64,000 nucleotides of DNA, taken from Ureibacillus thermophilus (GTDB lineage: Bacteria > Bacillota > Bacilli > Bacillales_A > Planococcaceae). This document shows positions 17,361-26,213 of this stretch, one piece after another (positions within the stretch are counted from its first letter, which is position 1; each line of letters starts with the position of its first letter). The translations under genes and the position numbers were made by a program. Below the pieces are notes generated by a model. That model worked only from the letters and a program-made list of their open reading frames with translations, made no database searches and had not been told where the DNA came from. Location of the stretch: the NCBI RefSeq assembly GCF_004331915.1, contig NZ_CP036528.1, forward strand, positions 2,179,651 through 2,243,650. Reading direction: 5' to 3'.

Positions 17361-19031
17361 TTACACCACATCATCAAAATACAAAACCGTCTTCATCGGA
17401 TCGCCTAATTTTCGAAGCTTCCAAGTGTCTTCTAAATAAATTTCTGCCAGTTTTTCGTACTTTCCGCCGTAGCGATTCGCCCATTCAAGGGCTACAACGC
17501 TTTCATACATCCAAGCCAGTTGTTGAGCAATCCCTTTTCCTTCAAAAGTTTGCGCTGCTTCATCCAAAGACACAAAAGTTTCCAAAGCAGCTTCAAGTTG
17601 TCCAAGCTTTTCCACCACAATTTGTTTTAACTTCGAATCTCTTACCTTTTTCAAGCGCTGGTTCATTTCATCAACAAATAATTGATGGGCGTTATACTTT
17701 TTGAATAATCGAATCACTTCTAAGGCTAAGATGTTTGCCGTTCCTTCCCACACCGTCAATACTTGCGCATCCCTTAAAAGTCTTGGTGTAACGAAATCTT
17801 CAATATATCCATTTCCGCCATGGAGTTCAATTGCTTCATGGGCAAAATGAATGGACTGTTCCGCTGTCTCTTTTTTCATGATTGCAATATTCAAACGATT
17901 CATTATAATATCCCGCTCAGTTCCTTGGCCCCTTGTCACCACATCGTACAATTGAATCAAATCAAACATGGTAGCTACTTCCACATGAAGTTTTGCAGCC
18001 ATTTTCGCTAAAGAATCTTGAATCATTGGATAGTTGGTTAATCTTTGTCCAAAAGCTTCCCGATTGGAAACATAATATTTCGATTCAATGAACGCTCTTC
18101 GCATAATGCCGACTGAAGCAATTCCATTGCAGATTCTTGATAAATTCAATGCCTCTAACATATAGTAAATACCCTTTGTCGGATCTCCTACTACATAGGC
18201 AATTGAGCCGTCAAATTCCACTTCACCGGAAGGCACAGCGCGAACGCCCAATTTATCTTTCAAACGTCGAATCAGCAAATGATTGAGAGACCCATCTTCT
18301 TTTCTCCAAGGCACAGCAAACAGTGTAAGCCCTTTTGACCCTTTTGGAGCATCTGGCATGCGGGCTAATACCATGGCAACGCCGCACATCCCCGCATTAG
18401 ACGCAAAATATTTCTCGCCATATAATCGGTAATTCGTGCCGTCAAATCTTGCTTCAAGAATGTTTGCTCCGACATCCGAACCGCCTTGCCGCTCTGTTAA
18501 GAAAGTCGCTCCTTCGTACAATTCCACTTCGCCCGTTGAGCAGACGTGAGGCAAAAATTTTGCTTTTAATTCCTCATCTGCAAAATGATCTAACAAATAG
18601 GCAGTGGCAAGGGTTAATGTCACAGGACAATAAAATCCCGGCTCCGCATGGGAAAGTAAATAACCTTGGGCAAAACTGTAAATATAATTCCCTTTTCTCC
18701 CTAGTTCTGGAATTTCCTTATGCACGTAGCCAACAATTCCCGTATTATACGTTTGTTCTACAGTCTTTTTGTATCCCTCATTAACCCAAATTTCCGATAC
18801 TTCTTCTCCGTATTTGTCGTAACGGATCAGGCGGGGCTCCCCTTCCCGGTCCGTATGCTTTGCCCGCGCATCAATCTCGCCGCATACCAAAGCCCCGAAG
18901 TCTGTCAGTTCTCTAAATGCAAATTCATAAAACTCTTGATCCAGCATTTGCTCCAATATTTTTTGCAATGTATCATCGCTTGTAAAAAAGTTTGTCTCTT
19001 TTTCCGCCACCACATTTTGCAATACTTTCAT
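17361..19031 (-). CDS. Acyl-CoA dehydrogenase family protein (long, AidB-like)
   Basis: 556 aa, longer than classical dehydrogenases. N-terminal helices are followed by 'ATFLTERQGGSDVGANILEA', a beta region 'YRLYGEKYFASNAGMCGVAM', the FAD-binding 'AIELHGGNGYIEDFVTPRLL' with 'VWEGTANILAL', and an extra C-terminal helical domain (~430-556), as in AidB-type proteins. It probably oxidises an acyl-CoA with FAD. The ATG overlaps the stop of the upstream ligase by 4 nt (ATGA), so it is translationally coupled. Last gene of the merR-ligase-dehydrogenase operon. Confidence 0.9.
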   Translation of the reverse strand: MKVLQNVVAEKETNFFTSDDTLQKILEQMLDQEFYEFAFRELTDFGALVCGEIDARAKHTDREGEPRLIRYDKYGEEVSEIWVNEGYKKTVEQTYNTGIVGYVHKEIPELGRKGNYIYSFAQGYLLSHAEPGFYCPVTLTLATAYLLDHFADEELKAKFLPHVCSTGEVELYEGATFLTERQGGSDVGANILEARFDGTNYRLYGEKYFASNAGMCGVAMVLARMPDAPKGSKGLTLFAVPWRKEDGSLNHLLIRRLKDKLGVRAVPSGEVEFDGSIAYVVGDPTKGIYYMLEALNLSRICNGIASVGIMRRAFIESKYYVSNREAFGQRLTNYPMIQDSLAKMAAKLHVEVATMFDLIQLYDVVTRGQGTERDIIMNRLNIAIMKKETAEQSIHFAHEAIELHGGNGYIEDFVTPRLLRDAQVLTVWEGTANILALEVIRLFKKYNAHQLFVDEMNQRLKKVRDSKLKQIVVEKLGQLEAALETFVSLDEAAQTFEGKGIAQQLAWMYESVVALEWANRYGGKYEKLAEIYLEDTWKLRKLGDPMKTVLYFDDVV

Positions 19032-20533
19032 TCTACAATCGCCTGCGCTTTCAATTGTTGTTTTAATATTTTTCCGGAAGCATTCCGTGGAAGGGCTTCC
19101 ACCTGTTCGTATAGACGCGGCACTTTATAGCTTGCCAGATGCTCCGATAAATACGCCTTCAATTGTTCCACATCAATCGGTGTATTTGCCGCAAACACCG
19201 CTTTCACTGTTTCCCCCCATTCCGGATGAGGTACTCCAATAACTGTTACTTCCTGAATTCCTCCAAATTGTAAAATTCGATCTTCCACTTCTTTCGGATA
19301 AATATTCACGCCGCCGGAAATAATGACGTCTTTCTTCCGGTCAACCACCCAAATATAGCCGTCTTCATCAAAGCGGGCCAAATCCCCTGATTTCAGCCAT
19401 TCTCCATGGAAAGCTTGTTTTGTTGCTTCTTCATCGCGATAATAGCCAACCATGTTTCCTTCCCCATATAGCACAATCTCTCCAATTTCACCTACTCGAA
19501 CATCTTCACCGTTTTCATTGACAATGCGGATTTCTGTTCCAAAGGCTGCCCGCTTACCAATGCTGCCTGCTTTTTTTACATGTTCATATCCAAATAAAAT
19601 GGTTCCACTTGGCCCAGCTTCCGTTAAGCCGTAAACGCAAGTTAATTTATCCGTTTTAAATGCTTGTTGTATATGGCGCACTTCTTTTTCGGATAACGAT
19701 GCTCCGCCATAAACCCACCATTTCATGGAAGATAAATCCGCTGTTTGCAATCTCGGATGGGAAGCCGTTAATAAATAAGCAACCGGCGCTCCAAAGAAGT
19801 GGGTTGTTTTTTCTTTTTCTACCGTGTCAATAAGTAAATCAGGGGTAAAAGTAGGTGTAAGTACATTTGTTGCTCCAACAAGAACAGCTGACATTAAGAA
19901 CAAATGCAACGGCGCTGAGTGAGTGAGGGGCATCATTAACAACATTCGGCTTTCCGGCTTTACTTCCATTTCAATGGCAATCATATGGGCAACTGCTAAA
20001 ATATTGCGATAGCTGAATAATACGCCTTTTGGTTTTCCTGTTGTTCCAGATGTATAGAGGATTGTTGAATAGTCATCTTCTTTTAATAAACATTTAATTT
20101 CTGAGCTGTCGGACTTCTCAATGAGCTCGTTATAGTCGAGCCAACTTTCTTTTTTTGCTCCAGTTTTAATTTTAATTTTGACATTTTTTATGCTCTCAAC
20201 CGATGAAAAAATAGCTTCATGAGCGATGATAGCCTTTGCCTGGGCATGATCTGCCACATACTCCACTTCCGATAAAGTGAATTTCGCATTTACAGGCACC
20301 ACAATCGCACCAATTCGCTGTATTGCAAAATAACTAACTACAAATTCCAATACATTTGGCATAAAAATCATGACTTTATCCCCTTGTTGAATGCCAAGGT
20401 CAAGCAAAGCATGGCCCAATCTTGTCGCTAGTTCATCCAATTCCTTGTAGGTAACCCGGCGCCCTTGGCAAATCACGGCCTCGTTCTTTGGATATTTTCG
20501 GGCATTTCTTGCTAAAAGCATGGAACTATTCAT
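19028..20533 (-). CDS. AMP-dependent acyl-CoA synthetase in a MerR-controlled operon
   Basis: About 501 aa ANL enzyme. Motifs are 'TILYTSGTTGKPKGVLFSYR' near residue 165, 'VYGLTEAGPSGTILF', 'LKSGDLARFDEDGYIWVVDR' with 'DVIISGGVNIYPKEVED', and the terminal 'LPRNASGKILKQQLK'. It overlaps the 3' end of merR by a few nt and the dehydrogenase start by 4 nt. Two ATGs are possible. 20533 is preferred because the G-rich Shine-Dalgarno sequence lies 9 nt away, versus 3 nt for 20539. Substrate unknown; the LiuR-like regulator hints at branched-chain or fatty acyl substrates (inference). Confidence 0.9.
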   Translation of the reverse strand: MNSSMLLARNARKYPKNEAVICQGRRVTYKELDELATRLGHALLDLGIQQGDKVMIFMPNVLEFVVSYFAIQRIGAIVVPVNAKFTLSEVEYVADHAQAKAIIAHEAIFSSVESIKNVKIKIKTGAKKESWLDYNELIEKSDSSEIKCLLKEDDYSTILYTSGTTGKPKGVLFSYRNILAVAHMIAIEMEVKPESRMLLMMPLTHSAPLHLFLMSAVLVGATNVLTPTFTPDLLIDTVEKEKTTHFFGAPVAYLLTASHPRLQTADLSSMKWWVYGGASLSEKEVRHIQQAFKTDKLTCVYGLTEAGPSGTILFGYEHVKKAGSIGKRAAFGTEIRIVNENGEDVRVGEIGEIVLYGEGNMVGYYRDEEATKQAFHGEWLKSGDLARFDEDGYIWVVDRKKDVIISGGVNIYPKEVEDRILQFGGIQEVTVIGVPHPEWGETVKAVFAANTPIDVEQLKAYLSEHLASYKVPRLYEQVEALPRNASGKILKQQLKAQAIVE

Positions 20534-20915
20534 TCGCATCTTCCCCCTTTAATTTCGCTAGTTTTTCGCAAAAATTGTCATGAAGCTGAATTAATTCGTT
20601 TTTCAATTGGGTTAACTCCTGAATTTTTTCATCAATCTCTTTAATTTTCTGTGCACCGTACTCAACGGTTCTTTCCAGTTGTTTTATTCCGGTGCGGTCG
20701 CAATCGAATAGCAGAACCATTTCTTTAATTTCTTCTAAGGAAAAGCCATATCTTTTTCCGCGCATAATAAGCTTCAATTTGGCAATTTCTTTTTTGGAAA
20801 AGGTTCGTAAATTGGATTCCGTTCGATTTGGTGAAAGCAATCCGATTTCTTCATAATATCTAAGCGTTCTTGGTGTGATATTGAATTCCTTTGCAACTTC
20901 CTGTATCGTTTTCAT
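20526..20915 (-). CDS. MerR family regulator, LiuR-like
   Basis: 129 aa. The winged HTH 'TIQEVAKEFNITPRTLRYYE' is at residues 3-22, followed by EIGLLSPNR. The long coiled-coil dimerisation helix is at ~75-125, and 'GFSLEEIKEMVLLFDCDRTG' resembles the LiuR/fatty-acid subgroup. There is no metal-binding Cys pair of the CueR type. ATG 20915 is chosen because GAGGTGA lies 6 nt upstream; the in-frame GTG at 20924 falls inside that sequence. First gene of an operon with a ligase and an acyl-CoA dehydrogenase. Its own promoter has the stretched spacer typical of MerR control. Confidence 0.9.
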   Translation of the reverse strand: MKTIQEVAKEFNITPRTLRYYEEIGLLSPNRTESNLRTFSKKEIAKLKLIMRGKRYGFSLEEIKEMVLLFDCDRTGIKQLERTVEYGAQKIKEIDEKIQELTQLKNELIQLHDNFCEKLAKLKGEDANE

Positions 20916-20941
20916 CCCTTTCACCTCTTGAATTTGGCCTT

Positions 20942-20972
20942 ATTATAGCATTGACGTTAACGTAAACTTCAA
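20942..20972 (-). promoter_or_regulatory. MerR-type promoter with 19-bp spacer and palindromic operator
   Basis: -35 TTGAAG (20972-20967), 19-nt spacer, -10 TATAAT (20947-20942). The spacer contains TTTACGTTAACGTCAA, whose centre ACGTTAACGT is a perfect palindrome. A 19-bp spacer with a dyad between the boxes is the classical MerR-family arrangement. Confidence 0.8.
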
Positions 20973-21037
20973 GATATTATATTAAATATTTTGAATATTA
21001 ATAATATTGTATACTGATTCTTATATATAAAACATAA

Positions 21038-21065
21038 AAGCGGCAGCACTTTGCCACCGCTTTTT
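21038..21065. terminator. Bidirectional terminator after the arcC remnant
   Basis: AAGCGG ... CCGCTT with an inner GCA/TGC pairing, T-run on the plus strand and A/T-run on the other. It lies about 10 nt past the stop of the carbamate-kinase remnant on the minus strand, so it is probably the original arc operon terminator. Confidence 0.75.
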
Positions 21066-21074
21066 CATCCTCAT

Positions 21075-21476
21075 TTAATTTTCAACAATCGTTCCGGCTT
21101 GTCCCAACAATGCGTCAAGGGCCTTGTCCAAAGAGGTAATCATGGCTTTTCGGTCCGGTTTGGATTCCACAAACTGAATGGCTGCTTTTACCAAACCCTT
21201 CTTTGGCATAGCTATAAATACCGCTGTCTAAATCAGGCTTTTTGATGGATAGATTTTGGAATACAAGCCCAAGGGCGATAATTCCAATACCTGTAATAAC
21301 CCATCCAATCAACATAGCCCCCGCATTGGCACCGAGAGCTATGTCTCCTGCCATATTAAATGCTCCACTGCCAATCATTGAACCTACAACTAGTGCAATT
21401 AATGCAAATAAGTCATATGCGGAATTTCATCTTTTCGCACGCCGGCCATAATTTTTTTGACCATTTCGAGCGTGTC
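21075..21476 (-). pseudogene. Scar of an arginine deiminase operon: arcA, arcD and arcC fragments
   Basis: Three fragments in series on the minus strand. (1) ~21476-21420, '[18 protein letters not shown]', matches an internal part of arginine deiminase. (2) ~21418-21190, '[19 protein letters not shown]' through '[18 protein letters not shown]', is the N-terminal region of the arginine/ornithine antiporter ArcD. (3) ~21192-21075, '[20 protein letters not shown]' then '[18 protein letters not shown]' and a stop, is the C-terminus of carbamate kinase ArcC. The order arcA-(arcB)-arcD-arcC is the usual one, so two or more internal deletions have removed most of the operon. Family identification is from recalled motifs. 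Confidence 0.82.
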
Positions 21477-23186
21477 AAAAGATTATTAATTTCTTCACCA
21501 GCACATCCACTCCACCCAACAGGAAGGTAGGAATGCCAGCCATCACTAAAATGAGTATCCAGTCCAATATTTCAATTGGGGCTGTAGAGAAAACTTGCTG
21601 CAATGACGGAATATAAATCACCATCAACATTAATACAAAGGAAGATAAAACCGCCCCTGTCAGAAATTTATTTTCAAAAGGATTTCTAGAAAATATCGAC
21701 TTTTCCGAGCGGCAATCAAATACATGAATCAGCTGCGCCATTACAAGAGTTGCAAAGGCAACGGTTTGAGCATATTCAAGATCCCCTTTCTCAAGGGCCA
21801 TCATAAAAGCAGCAAGGGTAATAATGCCAATTGCAAGTCCCCGTGAAATGATTTTCCAGCCAAGGCCTCTTGCAAAAATTCCTTCTTTCGGATTCCGCGG
21901 CTTGCTTTTCATTACTTCTCCTTCCGGCTGATCCACTCCTAAAGCCATGGCAGGCAAACCATCTGTAATTAAGTTTACCCATAAAATATGAATCGGCACT
22001 AATGGCAATGGCAACGCAAGGATGATGGCAAAAATCATCACAAGCATTTCCCCGACATTGGAAGCAAGAAGATAACGGATAAACTTGCGGATGTTCTCGT
22101 AAATATTCCGTCCTTCTTCAATGGCTGATTCTATCGTTGCAAAATTATCATCCAATAGAATTAGAGAGGAAGACTCTTTTGCCACGTCGCTTCCGGTAAT
22201 CCCCATGGAAATTCCAATATTCGCTGCTTTAATGGCTGGCGCATCATTGACGCCATCTCCCGTCATGGCTACAACATGCCCTTTTTGCTGCAACGACTTC
22301 ACAATTTTTAATTTATGTTCAGGAGATACCCTCGCAAAAACTGCCACATCTTCAACGATTTCTTCTAATTCATCTACAGACATTTTTGCCAATGTTTTTC
22401 CGTCCATTATTTTGCTGTTTTCTTGATAGATGCCTAGTTGGGTAGCGATTGCTTTTGCCGTTGCCATATGGTCGCCGGTAATCATCACCGTTTTAATGCC
22501 TGCCTGTTTGCATTTTTCCACCGCTGCTTTCACTTCGGATCTAGGCGGGTCAATAATGCCTTCTAGTCCCATTAAGGTTAACCCGCATTCCGCCTCATCC
22601 GCTTTTTCGATTACTGTACTAGCTGGCACTTCTTTATAAGCAATCGCGATTGTTCTTAACGCCTGAGAAGCTAAATCATGAATGGCCGAATGAAGGGAGT
22701 TCTTTATCTCCTCCGACAACAATTCTTCTTTGCCATTCCAAATTATTTTGCTGCATTTATTCGTCAGTACATCCGAAAGCCCCCTTCGCAATGACAAACT
22801 TCTTCCCGCTCGCATCTTCAACGAGCATAGACATCATTTTTCTTGTAGAGTCAAAGGGGAATTCTTTTATGATTTTAAATTCTTTTAGCAATTCATTTCG
22901 ATCGAATCCGGCTTTCATTGCCGCAACCAAAAGAGCGCCTTCAGTTGGACTGCCAATCAACAAATATTCATGATCTTGTTTCTTGAACAGCAACCAATAA
23001 TACAATCACTAAAAAGTCTTTAAATTGGCTGAAAAAAAGTAATAAATCGGATTGTTTTTTATGTTTCTCAAGCTCATTATAGCCATATTGTTCAATCCGC
23101 TTTTGCGCCTCACTAGTTGTTAATCCCTGTTCAATGTCCGTGTTCAGCTTTTTTCGACTTCCTCAATATTCAGTGTGGTAATTCAT
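21475..23186 (-). pseudogene. Cation-transporting P-type ATPase, deleted and frameshifted
   Basis: ATG 23186 has a GAGGGAG site. The N-terminal cytosolic start survives in pieces ('LNIEEVEK', 'KLNTDIEQGLTTSEAQKRIE', 'LLLFFSQFKDFLVIVLLVA') with two frameshifts. It then jumps near 23000 to the nucleotide-binding domain ('GSPTEGALLVAAMKAGF', 'KEFPFDSTRKMMSMLVED'). Membrane helices 3-4, the actuator domain and the DKTGT phosphorylation site are missing. An extra T near 22783 breaks 'VIAKGA' from 'SDVLTNKCSKIIWNGKEE'. The last 448 codons ('TGDGVNDAPAIKAANIGISM', six C-terminal membrane helices) are intact. It resembles SERCA-like Ca2+ ATPases such as YloB. It cannot work as a pump. Confidence 0.9.
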
Positions 23187-23544
23187 CCGTCTTCACTCCC
23201 TCATAGCTGCCTTCCTTTCACCCTGTTCCATCAGCGAGCATTTCTAGGTGTTTATGTGAAAAACAAAATCTTTCTTACTTATAGATTACCATTTATTTTA
23301 CAAAGGGAATGTATCCGTTTTTTGAATATTTATAACTACTCAACAAATTTTAACCAATCTTTTCTTTGATGGCACAGCGAAAATAAGAAATTTGTATTTC
23401 ACGAAATGAAAAAGTTCCAGCGCCCTGCAACTGGAGCAATAAAGTGATTACATTTCCGAAACTTTTCTCTTTTTGTATCGTATAAAATTTAGAATTTGTA
23501 TTTTAAAAAAGGATGATAATTTTTTTCGGATAGGAAGTGACTAC
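23187..23544. other. Intergenic gap without a supported gene
   Basis: AT-rich. The only structure seen is CTCCAG ... CTGGAA followed by CTTTTTC on the minus strand (about 23408-23434), a terminator-like hairpin with no intact gene feeding it. It may be left over from the eroded region. Confidence 0.4.
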
Positions 23545-23877
23545 ATGCTTTTTGATTTTATGTTTTCCATTTTTCCGTTATTATTTTTTATTATTTTTGG
23601 CATTTTCCTTTTTCGCTTTTTTTCAAATATTAAGGAGGGCATAAAAAATAATCACTCTCCCCTTTTGACTGTTCCAGCGAAAGTCGTTGCGAAAAGGATT
23701 CAGGTTCGCGGAGACCATTCCCATACTACTTATTATGTAACCTTTGAAGTGCAAAGTGGAGACCGAATGGAATTGAAGGTGAATGGCAATGAGTATGGAA
23801 TGCTAGTGGAAAATGATATCGGTTTACTCTCTTTTCAAGGAACGCGTTATGTTTCCTTTGAACGGCAAAACTCTTAG
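23545..23877 (+). CDS. Small membrane protein, DUF2500-like
   Basis: 110 aa. One N-terminal membrane helix ('MFSIFPLLFFIIFGIFLFRF') is followed by a ~70-aa beta-rich domain: 'VPAKVVAKRIQVRGDHSHTT', YYVTFEVQSGDRMELKV and 'GLLSFQGTRYVSFER'. This matches the layout of DUF2500 proteins, membrane-anchored and of unknown function. The ATG at 23545 has TAGGAAGTGA upstream; the longer in-frame extension to 23473 has no ribosome binding site. The following sspO-like gene is on the same strand 60 nt later. Confidence 0.75.
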   Translation: MLFDFMFSIFPLLFFIIFGIFLFRFFSNIKEGIKNNHSPLLTVPAKVVAKRIQVRGDHSHTTYYVTFEVQSGDRMELKVNGNEYGMLVENDIGLLSFQGTRYVSFERQNS

Positions 23878-23937
23878 AAGAACTCTACATATTTAAAGAC
23901 ACCCCGAGGCAAACTAATTTCACGGAGGTGTTTTTTC

Positions 23938-24093
23938 ATGGCAAAAAGGGAAAAGAAAAATTTAAGCGGAAACTTCAGCGATGAACAAGCGGTAAGAAAA
24001 AATTTGTCAAGGGAGTTTGACCACGAGCTGGCGAACGAACCGTTGACGCCGGAAGAAAAATATAACAATAAGAAAACAAAAAAGAGGCAGTGA
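23938..24093 (+). CDS. sspO: Small acid-soluble spore protein O-like (SspO family)
   Basis: 51 aa, very basic, strong Shine-Dalgarno sequence (GGAGGTG, 7 nt before the ATG). It starts MAKREKKNLSG. The C-terminal part 'ANEPLTPEEKYNNKKTKKRQ' closely resembles the NEPLT...NNKKRKKN tail of SspO/CotK proteins of Bacillus, which are packed in spores. The N-terminal half is diverged. The identification is by recalled motif, so an unrelated small basic spore protein remains possible. A strong hairpin follows at 24144. Confidence 0.62.
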   Translation: MAKREKKNLSGNFSDEQAVRKNLSREFDHELANEPLTPEEKYNNKKTKKRQ

Positions 24094-24143
24094 GTATAAA
24101 CTTGGACGATCATATTTATTTCCTCTTTTTCTAATTAAAATAT

Positions 24144-24170
24144 CCCCCCACTTTTTATCCAAGTGGGGGG
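24144..24170. terminator. Strong hairpin between sspO-like gene and the ABC transporter
   Basis: CCCCCCACTT / AAGTGGGGGG, a perfect 10-bp GC-rich stem with an 11-nt loop between convergent genes. The T-runs on either side are short, so efficiency is uncertain. Confidence 0.65.
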
Positions 24171-24177
24171 TGTGTTA

Positions 24178-25914
24178 CTAAATAGTAATAAACTCTTCCG
24201 CTTTCTTAAACTGTGCGTTGTGCAAGTTGGCAAAGACGCCATTTAATGCTAAGAGTTCCTCATACGTTCCTTGTTCTACAATGCCGTTGTCCGTTACAAC
24301 GAATATTTTATCCGCATTGCGAATCGTTGCTAGGCGATGGGCAATGACTAATGTTGTGCGGTTTTTGGTGAGCTCGTTCAACGATTTTTGAATGAGCATT
24401 TCCGTTTCTGTATCGAGGGCAGATGTAGCCTCATCCAAAATTAGGATTGGCGGGTTTTTCAAAAACATCCGCGCAATGGCAAGGCGCTGCTTTTGTCCAC
24501 CCGACAATTTCAAGCCGCGCTCGCCGATTTGAGTGTCATACCCGTCAGGAAGGGATTCAATGAATTCCTTCAAATGGGCTTTTTCAGCAGCCGCTTTGAT
24601 TTCCTCAAAGCTTGCCCCTAATCGGCCGTATTCGATATTTTCCCGAATTGTTCCCGTAAATAAAAACACATCTTGCTGCACAATGCCGATTTGTTCCCGC
24701 AATGATGTTTGCGTCATATCCCGAATATCGATGCCGTCAATGGTAATCGATCCTTCATTTACATCATAAAAGCGTGGGATTAATGAACAAATCGTCGTCT
24801 TCCCTGCTCCAGATGGGCCGACGAAAGCAATGGTCTGCCCTGCCTCTATATCAAAGGAGATGTTTTTCAGTACAGATTTCGTTTCATCATATTGGAAAGA
24901 TACATTATGAAATGAAATATTTCCTTCCAAATGCGGCACTGCGATGGCATTTTTCCGATCTTTAATTTCCGGTTCTTGGCTAAGCAATTCCCGGAAACGC
25001 TTAAAACCAGCCATTCCTTTTGGATAAAGTTCCAACAATGCGCTAATTTTATCCACCGGTTTGATTAATACGTTTGTGTATAAGACGAAACTTACCAATT
25101 CACCGTAGGATAATTTGCCGTTGTAGCTCAGCCATGCGCCGACCACTAAAATAACCAAAGTGAGCAGCCGCGTCATAAAATAAATGCTGGAGTGGGTTCC
25201 GGCCATTACTTTATAGGCATAAAGCTTAGCGGCGCGGAAAAAGCTGTTTTGTTCACGGAAGCGTTTCATTTCAAACTCTTCATTCGTAAAAGCTTTCACT
25301 ACCCGGATGCCTGAAACGCTGTCTTCCACTCTCGCATTGACATCCGCAATTTTGCTGTACATTTCTTTCCATGCATTGTTCATTTTCGTGTTGCAGTAAG
25401 TAACAAGCCAAATTAAAAACGGCATGAACACTAGGGCAATCAAAGCCAATGTTGGATTGATTTGGAACATAATGACAAAAGCGCCGACAAAAGTCATCAT
25501 GGCAATAAAGAAATCTTCAGGTCCATGATGGGCAAACTCTCCGATATCAAACAAATCGTTTGTGATGCGGCTCATAATATGGCCGGTCTTCGTGTTGTCG
25601 AAAAACTTAAAGCTTTGTTTTTGAATATGATTGAACAAATCGCGCCGCATATCAGTTTCAATATTTATCCCTAGCTTATGCCCCAAATAGTTGACCACAA
25701 AGTTCATAAGGGTGCTTAAAAGATATACAAGGAGCAATAAGATGCTCACCTGCACAATTTTTCCCCAATTCCCTTCAGGCAGCAGCGTATCGATGAACCA
25801 TTGCACCGCAATCGGAAAAAACAAATCTAAAATGGCCACAAAAACGGCACATGAAAAGTCGATGATAAATAATCGCTTATGCGGTTTGTAGTACGAAAAA
25901 AAGTGCTTTAACAT
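24178..25914 (-). CDS. ABC exporter, fused permease-ATPase half transporter (YgaD-like)
   Basis: 578 aa. Six membrane helices (~15-300) form the exporter fold. The nucleotide-binding domain (~340-575) has Walker A 'FVGPSGAGKTT', Q-loop 'IGIVQQDVFLF', signature 'LSGGQKQRLAIARMFLKNPP', Walker B 'ILILDEATSALD' and switch His 'VIAHRLATI'. It acts as a homodimer or heterodimer in the cytoplasmic membrane. The sequence resembles B. subtilis YgaD, a putative lipid or drug exporter; substrate unknown. The ATG at 25914 is preferred: AAAGGAAAAG is upstream, whereas the in-frame GTG at 25941 has no site. Single-gene unit. Confidence 0.93.
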   Translation of the reverse strand: MLKHFFSYYKPHKRLFIIDFSCAVFVAILDLFFPIAVQWFIDTLLPEGNWGKIVQVSILLLLVYLLSTLMNFVVNYLGHKLGINIETDMRRDLFNHIQKQSFKFFDNTKTGHIMSRITNDLFDIGEFAHHGPEDFFIAMMTFVGAFVIMFQINPTLALIALVFMPFLIWLVTYCNTKMNNAWKEMYSKIADVNARVEDSVSGIRVVKAFTNEEFEMKRFREQNSFFRAAKLYAYKVMAGTHSSIYFMTRLLTLVILVVGAWLSYNGKLSYGELVSFVLYTNVLIKPVDKISALLELYPKGMAGFKRFRELLSQEPEIKDRKNAIAVPHLEGNISFHNVSFQYDETKSVLKNISFDIEAGQTIAFVGPSGAGKTTICSLIPRFYDVNEGSITIDGIDIRDMTQTSLREQIGIVQQDVFLFTGTIRENIEYGRLGASFEEIKAAAEKAHLKEFIESLPDGYDTQIGERGLKLSGGQKQRLAIARMFLKNPPILILDEATSALDTETEMLIQKSLNELTKNRTTLVIAHRLATIRNADKIFVVTDNGIVEQGTYEELLALNGVFANLHNAQFKKAEEFITI

Positions 25915-26213
25915 TTTCTTTTCCTTTCTTTTGAATGTCACATCTTGAATTATACAAAAATCTGTCGCAAATTGATAATAAAACTACCCATCCATCCCTT
26001 TTTTCAAAGTATTTTAGGAGACGAATGGGTTTATTTTTTTTATACTTTTCTCATTTAATCCTTTCAAAATAGCATTATAAGTAAGAATTTTTTTCCTCTA
26101 GTATACATATTTAATTTATAGTTTAAATTCTACTAAGTTCCTTACATCCTGAAGCAGGCTTCTAATGTAAACTACCCAAACTAACTATTATTTTTTCTGA
26201 AAGGATGATTCGT

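Noticed and set aside
23885-23938. Terminator-like pairing CACC/GGTG whose 3' arm contains the sspO-like ribosome binding site
   Set aside because: Only 4-5 bp of stem; too weak to claim attenuation or translational control.
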